Made by a program: the position numbers and the translations under genes | Shown here: one piece after another, positions 1-5,467 of the stretch | Layout of the letters: every line of letters starts with the position of its first letter | How positions within the stretch are numbered: position 1 is the stretch's first letter | Notes under the pieces: generated by a model | What the model was told of the DNA's origin: nothing | The model's database searches: none | What the model saw: the letters and a program-made list of their open reading frames with translations, nothing else | NCBI GenBank assembly: GCA_937959095.1 | Contig: CALGLY010000710.1 | Location: forward strand, 1 to 5,467 | Reading direction: 5' to 3' | Length of the DNA stretch: 5,467 bases | Source of the DNA: an uncultured Saprospiraceae bacterium | GTDB lineage: Bacteria > Bacteroidota > Bacteroidia > Chitinophagales > Saprospiraceae

Positions 1-815
1 ATATTTATGAAGCCAAAATTTTCTCTAAGAAGGATTCTACAGATAAGAAGATTCGTTTAATGGATAATCTTCGGTTTTCAGGAAATTACAACTTTGCTGC
101 CGATAGTTTGAAATTTAGTCGCCTTGCAGGAAGTGCTTCTACGCGCCTATTCAAAGGCTTGAGTACCCTGAGTGTGAGTGCCAATTGGGATCCTTACGCG
201 CTTGATGAAGATGGACGACGTATTAATGAATTCTACTGGGATATTACAAAAGCTAGTGAGGGGAGGAAAAAACTCCTTCGCTTTGATGGTGCAAGTTTCC
301 GCTTCACGACCAATCTTTCGGTGAAGGATATGCGAAAGATACTGAAAGGGGAAGAAACAGGCACAGGTTTCAATCAGGGGATAGGTCGTAGTGGATTTGG
401 AGGAGAAAATGACCAAGAACGCCCCAATGCTGTAGAAGACCCCGAAGAGGCCTTGCTGGATTTGATTGATAATTTTAGTTTGAGTCATAACCTAAATTTC
501 AATTTAGATGCAGTGCAAGGAGATAGTGATACCATTCGCTTGAGTACGCATACGCTCTCCTTACGTGGTAACATGCAACTTACGGATAAATGGTCGGTGC
601 GTATCGGCAATATTGGATATGACTTCAATAGTAAGCGCATTACCTATCCTGATTTTACCTTCTCACGTAGTTTGCATTGTTGGAATCTCAATTTTAGCTG
701 GCGACCAGATCGGAATGTTTATTCCATTGAGTTATTTGTAAGCAGTTCACCACTCGATTTTATTCGCATCCCTTACGGACGAAACGTAGCAGATGGGCGA
801 TTTTCTGGTTTTTAG
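1..815 (+). CDS. lptD: LptD-like outer-membrane LPS assembly protein, C-terminal part (5' end outside window)
   Basis: The reading frame is open from the first complete codon at base 3, so the ATG at 60 is an internal Met and the gene begins left of the window; 270 residues are visible. The sequence resembles the C-terminal half of the Bacteroidota form of LptD, the outer-membrane beta-barrel that inserts lipopolysaccharide into the outer leaflet. Recognised blocks, numbered from base 3, are a DNLRFSGNYNFAADSLKFS strand near residues 21-39, DPYALDEDGRRIN at 63-75 and SRSLHCWNLNFSW at 221-233, close to the end. Alternating polar and hydrophobic residues with many aromatics fit transmembrane beta strands. 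A Gly/Asn/Glu-rich stretch around residues 118-150 is probably a loop. The gene ends in TAG and is followed at once by a terminator-like hairpin. The family assignment is from memory of conserved motifs; a related barrel protein is the main alternative. Confidence 0.8.
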   Translation, partial: IYEAKIFSKKDSTDKKIRLMDNLRFSGNYNFAADSLKFSRLAGSASTRLFKGLSTLSVSANWDPYALDEDGRRINEFYWDITKASEGRKKLLRFDGASFRFTTNLSVKDMRKILKGEETGTGFNQGIGRSGFGGENDQERPNAVEDPEEALLDLIDNFSLSHNLNFNLDAVQGDSDTIRLSTHTLSLRGNMQLTDKWSVRIGNIGYDFNSKRITYPDFTFSRSLHCWNLNFSWRPDRNVYSIELFVSSSPLDFIRIPYGRNVADGRFSGF

Positions 816-820
816 ATATT

Positions 821-838
821 TCCCAATTTGGGATTTTT
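821..838 (+). terminator. Short rho-independent-like terminator after lptD
   Basis: TCCCA and TGGGA form a 5-bp stem around a 3-base loop (ATT), followed directly by TTTTT at 834-838. It lies 5 bases after the lptD stop codon, which is the expected place. The stem is short, so termination may be weak. Confidence 0.5.
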
Positions 839-1127
839 GTGTTTTGCTAATGCCTTTTTGCGGAGGATTAGTTTATCTTAGTATAGTTTTCTAATTAATT
901 GATATGTAACAAATTAGATGTTTTTTGTAATTGTTTTTATATTATATTTTATATGATTATTCAATTATTATATTTTAAGATAACTTCAATACCCTAACAA
1001 AACCCAATGCTATTACTCATTTTTACAATCCAAATTCTTAAAATTAGAATCTAGTCCCATTTTAAGACTTTTTCTAAAATTAGAGAAAATATAACCACCT
1101 GATTATTAATAATAAACAAATTGAATT

Positions 1128-1144
1128 TTTTCTTGGCAAGAAAA
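1128..1144. repeat. Perfect 7-bp hairpin
   Basis: TTTTCTT (1128-1134) and AAGAAAA (1138-1144) are exact reverse complements around the loop GGC. The stem is mostly A-T, so it is modest in stability. It is the first of the closely spaced hairpins in this intergenic region. No role is evident. Confidence 0.5.
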
Positions 1145-1205
1145 TTGAACTATGCCTAGCAATGTAGGTACTAACTAACCTAGATGTTTTGTAGAAGTTT
1201 TGTGA

Positions 1206-1233
1206 CGCACTATTTTCACCTTCGCACTATTTT
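1206..1233. repeat. Direct repeat CGCACTATTTT x2, 17-base period
   Basis: CGCACTATTTT occurs exactly at 1206-1216 and again at 1223-1233, separated by six bases (CACCTT). The second copy also lies inside a small hairpin, CCTTC at 1219-1223 with GAAGG at 1236-1240. Tandem protein-binding sites or a local duplication would both explain this. No gene start lies nearby to be regulated. Confidence 0.6.
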
Positions 1234-1322
1234 TTGAAGGGTTGCAGTTACGAATTCGCGTTCTATTTACATAATTCAAACTCTAACACATGAAATTACT
1301 AGCAACGGTCAAGCCTAGACCT

Positions 1323-1341
1323 AAACCTAAGAAGTAGGTTT
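1323..1341. repeat. Perfect 7-bp hairpin with alternative partners
   Basis: AAACCTA (1323-1329) pairs exactly with TAGGTTT (1335-1341) across the loop AGAAG. A tandem ACCTAA at 1319-1324 and 1325-1330, plus a second TAGGTT at 1352-1357, offer competing pairings, so more than one fold is possible. Confidence 0.55.
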
Positions 1342-1381
1342 CATCTATGATTAGGTTCTTTTAGTTCATTCTGTTCAAATC

Positions 1382-1422
1382 TAATGTCAAGTGCATCAAG
1401 TTGATTTGGTGCATTTGACTTA
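1382..1422. repeat. Strong inverted repeat, 14-17 bp stem, 6-base loop
   Basis: The arms at 1386-1399 and 1406-1419 pair over 14 consecutive positions, 12 Watson-Crick and two G-T (1391/1414 and 1396/1409), around the loop GTTGAT at 1400-1405. Allowing one bulged base at 1385, TAA (1382-1384) pairs with TTA (1420-1422). G-T pairs in place of mismatches would suit an RNA structure, since they pair in RNA but do not keep a DNA palindrome. A T-run at 1431-1436 follows after eight bases, too far for a standard terminator. Confidence 0.7.
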
Positions 1423-1449
1423 TAGCATGGTTTTTTACTTTCATCTTAT

Positions 1450-1489
1450 CTTAAGTTGAATTTTAGCTAAGGACAAAAATCAACTTAGG
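1450..1489. repeat. Inverted repeat, TAAGTTGA/TCAACTTA stem
   Basis: TAAGTTGA (1452-1459) pairs perfectly with TCAACTTA (1480-1487). The stem continues inward with TTTT (1461-1464) against AAAA (1476-1479) after a bulged A at 1460, and outward with one T-G and one C-G pair. The loop is 1465-1475. It begins 27 bases after the preceding strong hairpin. Confidence 0.6.
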
Positions 1490-1520
1490 GAGTCGGCAAA
1501 AAATAATCTACCCACTCTGG

Positions 1521-1552
1521 CTTGTTCTTCCTGCCCGAACAAGCGGAGCAGG
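1521..1552. repeat. GC-rich hairpin / possible H-type pseudoknot
   Basis: CTTGTTC (1521-1527) pairs exactly with GAACAAG (1537-1543). The loop of this stem contains CCTGC (1530-1534), an exact partner of GCAGG (1548-1552) downstream, so the two stems interlock as an H-type pseudoknot. The connecting segments are 2, 2 and 4 bases, which is tight but may be feasible; otherwise the two stems would compete. This patch is clearly richer in G+C than its surroundings, which suggests a separate origin such as a dispersed repeat. Confidence 0.5.
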
Positions 1553-1560
1553 CGGGTTTC

Positions 1561-1628
1561 CTTCTAAAAAATCGAAAAAATAAGTCCGTAGCGAAGGCTA
1601 TGCACTGATTTTTTCAATTCTTTAGAAG
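1561..1628. repeat. 68-base near-perfect palindrome, REP/MITE-like or bidirectional terminator
   Basis: The two 32-base arms (1561-1592 and 1597-1628) pair at 28 positions, including one G-T, with four mismatches (at 1569, 1573, 1582 and 1586) and the loop GAAG at 1593-1596. With a two-base bulge, TTTC at 1557-1560 also pairs with GAAA at 1631-1634. The inner GC-containing stem (1584-1592/1597-1605) is flanked on both sides by A/T runs, so a T-tract follows the stem on either strand. This could terminate plsC transcription, whose stop codon is about 70 bases away, and also readthrough from lptD. A dispersed palindromic element would look the same. Confidence 0.75.
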
Positions 1629-1697
1629 AAGAAAATATCTGCGCCATAATGGGTACCTTATTTATTTCTGAATCATTCCTTACTTACTAGAAAAGGA

Positions 1698-1715
1698 CTT
1701 ATTTCTTCAAATAAG
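1698..1715. repeat. 7-bp hairpin containing the plsC stop codon
   Basis: CTTATTT (1698-1704) pairs perfectly with AAATAAG (1709-1715) around CTTC. The plsC stop codon (minus strand, 1701-1699) falls inside the stem. No T-run follows directly on the minus strand, so it is not a convincing terminator by itself. It may protect the transcript end or arise by chance from AT-rich codons. Confidence 0.4.
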
Positions 1716-2484
1716 GCAAAGAAGTCGCAGGCCAATCTACGCCTCCAAATTCCTCTTGCATTTCTAGTAAGTTTTTATCAATCCAAGCTCTACATTCATC
1801 CCGAAATTCCTCTACATCTGTTCCATAAATCGCTTTTCCATAGCGTACTTTTATCGTAGTCTTTCGCTTTCTACCTAAAAAATAGGCAACATGGGGTGCG
1901 AATGGCACACTCTTGCTCACCCAAGCATCTTCTGGATCACCATATTCTACCGCTATTGGTACAATAGGCACGCCCATTTTGATAGCCGTAGCAAAGGTGC
2001 CTGCTTTGAAATCAATTGTAGTTGGAAAATCGGCAGTTGTCCCCTCTGGATAAATGAGTACAGAGTAGCCATCTTCTAGTGCTTTTGCCATGGCTTCGCG
2101 AGTAGCGGCTCTGCTATCTTTGCTTTCTCGCTTCACGAAAATAACACCTGCCAAATCGGTCGCATAGCCTATAAGCGGCCAATCTGCTATTTCTGCTTTT
2201 GCTACAATGACTGCTTTGGGTAAATACATAGTCGCTGCACCAGGATCATAGTAAGAGCGATGATTGCCGACATACAAGGCGGGTTTATCATGTGGTGTGC
2301 CTTGGAATTCTATATTTAGCCCCACTAGTTTCGGAAGGCGATGCGCAAAACTAAGGCGCATTTTTAATCCACTCTCCAATCCGCGCCCTTTAAATAGGGA
2401 ACGGAGCATGTAGCCTACTAAATAAATAAGCAATAGTATGATGAAAAGTGAAAACCGAAACCAACCTCTTATTGTTTTTATCAT
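1699..2484 (-). CDS. plsC: 1-acyl-sn-glycerol-3-phosphate acyltransferase (PlsC family)
   Basis: This 261-residue protein has the full acyltransferase motif set: NHRSYYD with the catalytic H75 and D80 (HX4D), FVKRESKD from F116 (block II), YPEGTT at 145-150 (block III) and GVPIVPIA at 171-178 (block IV). A hydrophobic segment at about residues 11-30, next to basic residues, should anchor it in the inner membrane. PlsC transfers an acyl chain to lysophosphatidic acid to give phosphatidic acid for phospholipid synthesis. The length is usual for the family. The ATG is the first in frame after a stop at 2502-2500, and no Shine-Dalgarno sequence is seen. It is transcribed alone, convergent with lptD and divergent from the TonB-like gene. 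Family membership is clear; the exact acceptor is not, since related enzymes acylate ornithine lipids or other lysolipids and plsC paralogues are common. Confidence 0.92.
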   Translation of the reverse strand: MIKTIRGWFRFSLFIILLLIYLVGYMLRSLFKGRGLESGLKMRLSFAHRLPKLVGLNIEFQGTPHDKPALYVGNHRSYYDPGAATMYLPKAVIVAKAEIADWPLIGYATDLAGVIFVKRESKDSRAATREAMAKALEDGYSVLIYPEGTTADFPTTIDFKAGTFATAIKMGVPIVPIAVEYGDPEDAWVSKSVPFAPHVAYFLGRKRKTTIKVRYGKAIYGTDVEEFRDECRAWIDKNLLEMQEEFGGVDWPATSLPYLKK

Positions 2485-2829
2485 ATCGTTTGTACTTCTT
2501 TAGTATTGGGCTTGAATATTATCAGTACTTTGGCGTATCAGTAGTTGGTAAAAAACAAATCTTCCATTTTCAAAGCCAATCTATTTAAGGACACGTTTAA
2601 AGTGAAGCACTTAGTTCTCAATATAGTTTGTCAAAATGGAATATTTATTTTTTATAAATTCCTTATTTGGAATTGGTAAGAACTAAAATATGTTTTACAA
2701 AAAAGCATTTTCAAGTAGAAATATTTGAATTGAAATGGAGAAATCATAATGGATTAAACTTGGTTTTTATCAAATAGATTCGTTTGGAGCTGCTCTTTTT
2801 CTTACTTTGACGAGCATAATTTATATGGA
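2485..2829. other. AT-rich intergenic region between divergent genes
   Basis: This 345-base stretch must hold the promoters of plsC (leftwards) and of the TonB-like gene and rsgA (rightwards). I looked for the Bacteroidota TTTG / TAnnTTTG pair on both strands and found only near-matches without the right spacing, so I assign no promoter. A 6-bp hairpin, AATTCC (2657-2662) with GGAATT (2669-2674), is present. No coding region is supported here. Confidence 0.6.
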
Positions 2830-3258
2830 ATGAGAAAAGGACGCAAAGGAAAAAGCTTTATCAAAAACCCTTATTACGAAGGCGGCACGGCGGCAATGAA
2901 AGCCTTCGTGAAAAAACATAAAACCTACCCAAAATCGGCACTGGAAAAGAAGATAGAAGGTCGGGTGCGAGTGCGTTACAAAATCAATTATTTGGGCAAA
3001 GTAGTGGAGGCAAAACTGGTTTCTGGTATTGGTCATGGTTGCGATGAAGAAGCGATACGCGTAGTGAAATTATTAGAATTTAATGTGCCAAAGAATAGGG
3101 GAGTGCGCGTCCATTTCTTTAAGATGATAAACATCAATTTTAAGTTGCCAAAGCCACCACAGGCTACGATTAGTTATCAGATTAGTTCGCCTAAAAAACA
3201 GGAAGATACGAAGAAATCAGGTACATCGGGAACTTATTCCTACACAATTGATATTTAA
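2830..3258 (+). CDS. Small stand-alone TonB C-terminal domain protein
   Basis: The 142-residue product carries a TonB C-terminal domain from about residue 32 to 107: YP at 33-34, EGRVRVRYKI at 43-52, GKVVEAKLVSGIG at 56-68 and GCDEEAIRVVKLLEF at 70-84. TonB normally passes proton-motive energy from ExbBD to outer-membrane receptors through this domain. Here the usual N-terminal membrane helix and Pro-rich spacer are absent; the N-terminus is short and strongly basic (MRKGRKGK) and no signal peptide is seen. The tail from about 108 is Ser/Thr/Lys/Gln-rich and probably flexible. Energy transduction is therefore doubtful and the role unknown. The ATG at 2830 is the only good start: an in-frame stop lies at 2755-2757 with no other ATG between. 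It is followed 25 bases later by rsgA, so the two are probably co-transcribed. Domain confidence is high; function confidence is low. Confidence 0.85.
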   Translation: MRKGRKGKSFIKNPYYEGGTAAMKAFVKKHKTYPKSALEKKIEGRVRVRYKINYLGKVVEAKLVSGIGHGCDEEAIRVVKLLEFNVPKNRGVRVHFFKMININFKLPKPPQATISYQISSPKKQEDTKKSGTSGTYSYTIDI

Positions 3259-3283
3259 GGGGAGTACTAACGAAAAGAAAAGA

Positions 3284-4228
3284 ATGCACAAAGGAACAGT
3301 TATAAAATCTACAGGAAGTTGGTATCAAGTTCGCTTAGAAAATGGGGACTTGATACAAAGTCGAGTGAAAGGTAAATTTCGCTTGGACGGCTTGCCTTTG
3401 ACCAATCCTGTAGCCGTAGGAGACCAAGTAGAAATGAGCTTGAACGATGAAGATAACACTGGAAACATCAAAAAAATACTACCTCGTAGAAATTATGTAG
3501 TCCGGCAATCGCCCCGAAGGAAGCATTACTTACACCTTATCGCCAGCAATGTAGATCAAGCAGTTGTAATAGGCACAATCATAGAACCGATGCTAAAACA
3601 AGGTTTCATTGATCGTTTCCTCCTCATGACAGAACCTTACAATATTCCGACCACGATCATCTTCAATAAGGCAGATTTATACGAAGAACCAGAATTGAAT
3701 ATGTTTACTTACTTGAAGGATTTATATGAAAAGATAGGCTATCAAGTCCTGCTAGTATCTGCGGTAGATGGCACAGGCACGGAGGAATTTAAAGCAATGC
3801 TGAAGGATAAAATCACCCTTGTAGGCGGTCAATCGGGCGTAGGGAAATCCTCTTTAGTTAATGCTATTCAATCTAATTTGGAACTTCGCACGGGTGATAT
3901 TTCGGATTATTCGGGGAAAGGAATGCACACCACGACTTTTGCTGAGATGTTTCCTCTGACCTTTGGCGGCTATATTATTGATACGCCAGGTATAAAAACG
4001 CTCTCTTTCAACAACCTAAGTGGCGAAGATGTAGCACATAATTTTCGAGAGATATTTGAGTATTCCAAAAACTGCAAATACAATAATTGCACCCACCGCG
4101 ATGAACCAAAATGCGCCGTGAAAGAAGCCCTAGAAGAGGAAGAAATCAGTGAACTCCGTTACATCAATTATCTTACCTTACTAGAAGAAATGGAAGAGCA
4201 AAATAGCTGGGAACGGAAGAAGATGTAA
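3284..4228 (+). CDS. rsgA: Ribosome small subunit-dependent GTPase A (RsgA)
   Basis: RsgA is a circularly permuted GTPase that binds the 30S subunit and helps its late maturation. The 314-residue product shows the family order: an N-terminal OB-fold (about 1-70), then G4 NKAD (128-131), G5 SA (159-160), G1 GQSGVGKSS (182-190), G2 in GKGMHTTT (211-218), G3 DTPG (233-236), and a C-terminal zinc knuckle with C264, C269, H271 and C277 (C-x4-C-x-H-x5-C). All key residues are present and the length is normal. I start at ATG 3284, whose MHKGTVIKSTG matches the usual start of the OB-fold. The open frame extends to TTG 3248, which would overlap the upstream gene by 11 bases and add 12 unlikely residues. 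A GGGGAG at 3259-3264 is too far upstream to act as a Shine-Dalgarno for 3284. It lies 25 bases after the TonB-like gene and 58 before the next gene. Confidence 0.96.
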   Translation: MHKGTVIKSTGSWYQVRLENGDLIQSRVKGKFRLDGLPLTNPVAVGDQVEMSLNDEDNTGNIKKILPRRNYVVRQSPRRKHYLHLIASNVDQAVVIGTIIEPMLKQGFIDRFLLMTEPYNIPTTIIFNKADLYEEPELNMFTYLKDLYEKIGYQVLLVSAVDGTGTEEFKAMLKDKITLVGGQSGVGKSSLVNAIQSNLELRTGDISDYSGKGMHTTTFAEMFPLTFGGYIIDTPGIKTLSFNNLSGEDVAHNFREIFEYSKNCKYNNCTHRDEPKCAVKEALEEEEISELRYINYLTLLEEMEEQNSWERKKM

Positions 4229-4286
4229 GCTTCCTTGCCCCACAACCCCAACAATTCTTATCTTCGCTGCTAAAAATAATACAGTA

Positions 4287-5467
4287 ATGCTCCCTACACT
4301 TTCCAAGCAGCGCTATCATCTTATTTTGCAAGTCATCGGTCATGTATTCTTCTGGATACTGATTGCTTGGAGTATTCTATTTTATAAGGAGCGAATGCTC
4401 AATTTTGACTCTGCTTATTATTGTTTTAATATCCTTCGTACAGGCGAGTTCTTTTTGCCACATGATAGAACAATCAACTACGCCTCACAATTGCTTCCTT
4501 TGCTAGGCATGAAAATGGGATGGTCGCTAAAGACCTTCCTCATGGTCTATTCTGCCTCCTTTCTAGTATTGCATTATGGGATTTACAACCTCATTGTCTA
4601 TGGTTTTAAGCATGTAGAAGGCGGTATTTTTTTAGCTTTATGTATGTGCCTCACGACGCGTTATAAGTTCTATTCAGGCATTTCAGAGATTTATTTTTCA
4701 CTCGTTCTAGCGGCTTTGTTCATTGCTTGGTTATCCAAAAATAAAGAGTTCTTTCCAAAACTGAGTGATTTACAGAACCTACTTATCGCTTGCCTACTTA
4801 TCTTGCTCTGCACTACGGCACATCCTATTATCGTACTGCCTATATTAGCTTTTCTTGGTTTCGATTGGTTCTATAATAAGCGTTGGTTCGATGGCTGGAA
4901 CTGGGGAATTATTACTGCTGTGTTGGTGGCTTTTGGCTATCGTTTTTGGGCGATTAGAAGTAATTCTTATGAAGGCAATCGTTTAGGTAATGCTTGGTCG
5001 CAATTCGAGGCACTTAGCCACCCCAAAGACTTTCTCGTATGGCATATTATGAAGCAATTTTTTGAAACCGAATATGCCTTCCCCTTTGCGGTTTTTGCAA
5101 TTTTATTAGCCGTTTTGTGTTGGCAGAAAAAATATCTTAGTAGTCTTTTTTTGTTGCTTTGTACCTTGTTGTTGTCTGCCCTAGTTTTTGTTACCTATTC
5201 TTATCTTATGGCGCATTCCTATTTTATGATAGATGGCTATTTAGGTTTAATAGGTGTTATCTGGGCAATTCCGATGCTCTTTGTTGTTTTAAAATCAGAA
5301 CGACATTGGTGGGGCATCGCATTATCAGTAAGCTTATTGACATTCAGTTTACAGCGCACTTATTCTAAACATACTTTTTTTGAGGAGCGAATGGAGTATT
5401 TGAGCTATTTGATGGAAGAAAACGGAAATGAAAGCCAGCGTAAACTCATCATACAAATACCAGACTT
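4287..5467 (+). CDS. Multi-spanning membrane protein of unknown function (3' end outside window)
   Basis: From ATG 4287 the frame stays open to the right edge, giving 393 residues without a stop. It is rich in Leu, Phe, Ile, Trp and Tyr, with about nine to eleven likely membrane helices; clear ones lie near residues 12-33, 82-105, 132-150, 163-190, 205-222, 265-279, 284-305, 317-335 and 341-355. After helix 1 comes a loop with NFDSAYYCFNIL (39-50), then DRTINYASQLLPLLGMK (60-76). An acidic residue in the first external loop recalls GT-C type glycosyltransferases that use polyprenyl-linked sugars, but I recognise no diagnostic motif and this is only a guess. After about residue 360 the sequence turns hydrophilic, the start of a soluble part or loop. 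It lies 58 bases after rsgA on the same strand without an intervening terminator, so co-transcription is likely. No Shine-Dalgarno sequence is seen. Confidence 0.85.
   Translation, partial: MLPTLSKQRYHLILQVIGHVFFWILIAWSILFYKERMLNFDSAYYCFNILRTGEFFLPHDRTINYASQLLPLLGMKMGWSLKTFLMVYSASFLVLHYGIYNLIVYGFKHVEGGIFLALCMCLTTRYKFYSGISEIYFSLVLAALFIAWLSKNKEFFPKLSDLQNLLIACLLILLCTTAHPIIVLPILAFLGFDWFYNKRWFDGWNWGIITAVLVAFGYRFWAIRSNSYEGNRLGNAWSQFEALSHPKDFLVWHIMKQFFETEYAFPFAVFAILLAVLCWQKKYLSSLFLLLCTLLLSALVFVTYSYLMAHSYFMIDGYLGLIGVIWAIPMLFVVLKSERHWWGIALSVSLLTFSLQRTYSKHTFFEERMEYLSYLMEENGNESQRKLIIQIPD

Larger units (their letters stand above)
816..1698. other. Gene-free, inverted-repeat-rich region between convergent genes
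   Basis: No reading frame here looks like a real gene on either strand. The first part (about 840-1125) is extremely AT-rich with only weak hairpins, such as CTAATT at 891-896 against AATTAG at 912-917. From about 1128 to 1634 the region carries a series of good inverted repeats, listed separately, and many copies of CCTA/TAGG (for example 1155, 1165, 1179, 1314, 1320, 1326, 1335 and 1352). The region separates lptD (plus) from plsC (minus), so no downstream gene needs a promoter here and the length is more than termination requires. It may be a repeat relic or may encode a structured RNA; the sequence alone does not decide. Confidence 0.7.

Noticed and set aside
60..62. ATG as the true start of the left-edge gene
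   Set aside because: The frame is open upstream to the window edge and the 19 preceding codons fit the family, so this Met is internal.
147..488. 113-codon open frame on the minus strand inside lptD
   Set aside because: It lies wholly opposite a frame with clear LptD family motifs, and its product resembles nothing I recognise.
1128..1628. CRISPR array
   Set aside because: The repeats are different inverted repeats, not one direct repeat with regular spacers, and no cas genes are seen.
1891..2079. 62-codon plus-strand frame inside plsC
   Set aside because: It is antisense to the conserved acyltransferase motifs and has no features of its own.
2721..2790. Bacteroidota-type promoter for the TonB-like gene
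   Set aside because: TAGATTCG at 2775-2782 is one base off TAnnTTTG, but no TTTG lies at the required distance upstream.
2821..3036. 71-codon minus-strand frame over the TonB-like gene
   Set aside because: It is antisense to a recognisable domain; its Phe/His-rich product looks like a shadow translation.
5159..5368. 69-codon plus-strand frame near the right end
   Set aside because: It is an out-of-frame reading of the long membrane protein gene, which continues through it without a stop.

Overview
The window reads as chromosomal DNA of a Bacteroidota bacterium. The left-edge gene is the C-terminal part of the Bacteroidota-type LptD outer-membrane protein. The coding genes lack Shine-Dalgarno sequences at normal spacing, the intergenic DNA is very AT-rich, and a stand-alone TonB C-terminal domain protein of a kind common in that phylum is present. 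I cannot name a genus. There is no rRNA, tRNA, CRISPR array, transposase or integrase.

Layout: (1) 1-815, plus strand, 3' end of an lptD-like gene, followed by a short terminator-like hairpin. (2) 816-1698, an 883-base gene-free region rich in inverted repeats. It holds at least six hairpins, an 11-base direct repeat, a GC-rich patch and a 68-base near-palindrome. (3) 1699-2484, minus strand, a plsC-type acyltransferase, convergent with lptD. (4) 2485-2829, AT-rich intergenic DNA between divergent genes. (5) 2830-3258, plus strand, a small TonB C-terminal domain protein without a membrane anchor. (6) 3284-4228, plus strand, rsgA, the ribosome small-subunit GTPase. (7) 4287 to the right edge, plus strand, a multi-spanning membrane protein of unknown function, cut by the window end.

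The three plus-strand genes from 2830 onwards have gaps of 25 and 58 bases with no terminator seen between them, so they probably form one transcription unit. lptD and plsC both serve the cell envelope (lipopolysaccharide export and phosphatidic acid synthesis) but point at each other and are not co-transcribed.

The genes are mostly ordinary housekeeping genes. The least explained part is the structured stretch at about 1128-1634: a dispersed palindromic (REP/MITE-like) element, a bidirectional terminator, a structured RNA, or a mix of these. I see no clear evidence for a new multi-gene system.
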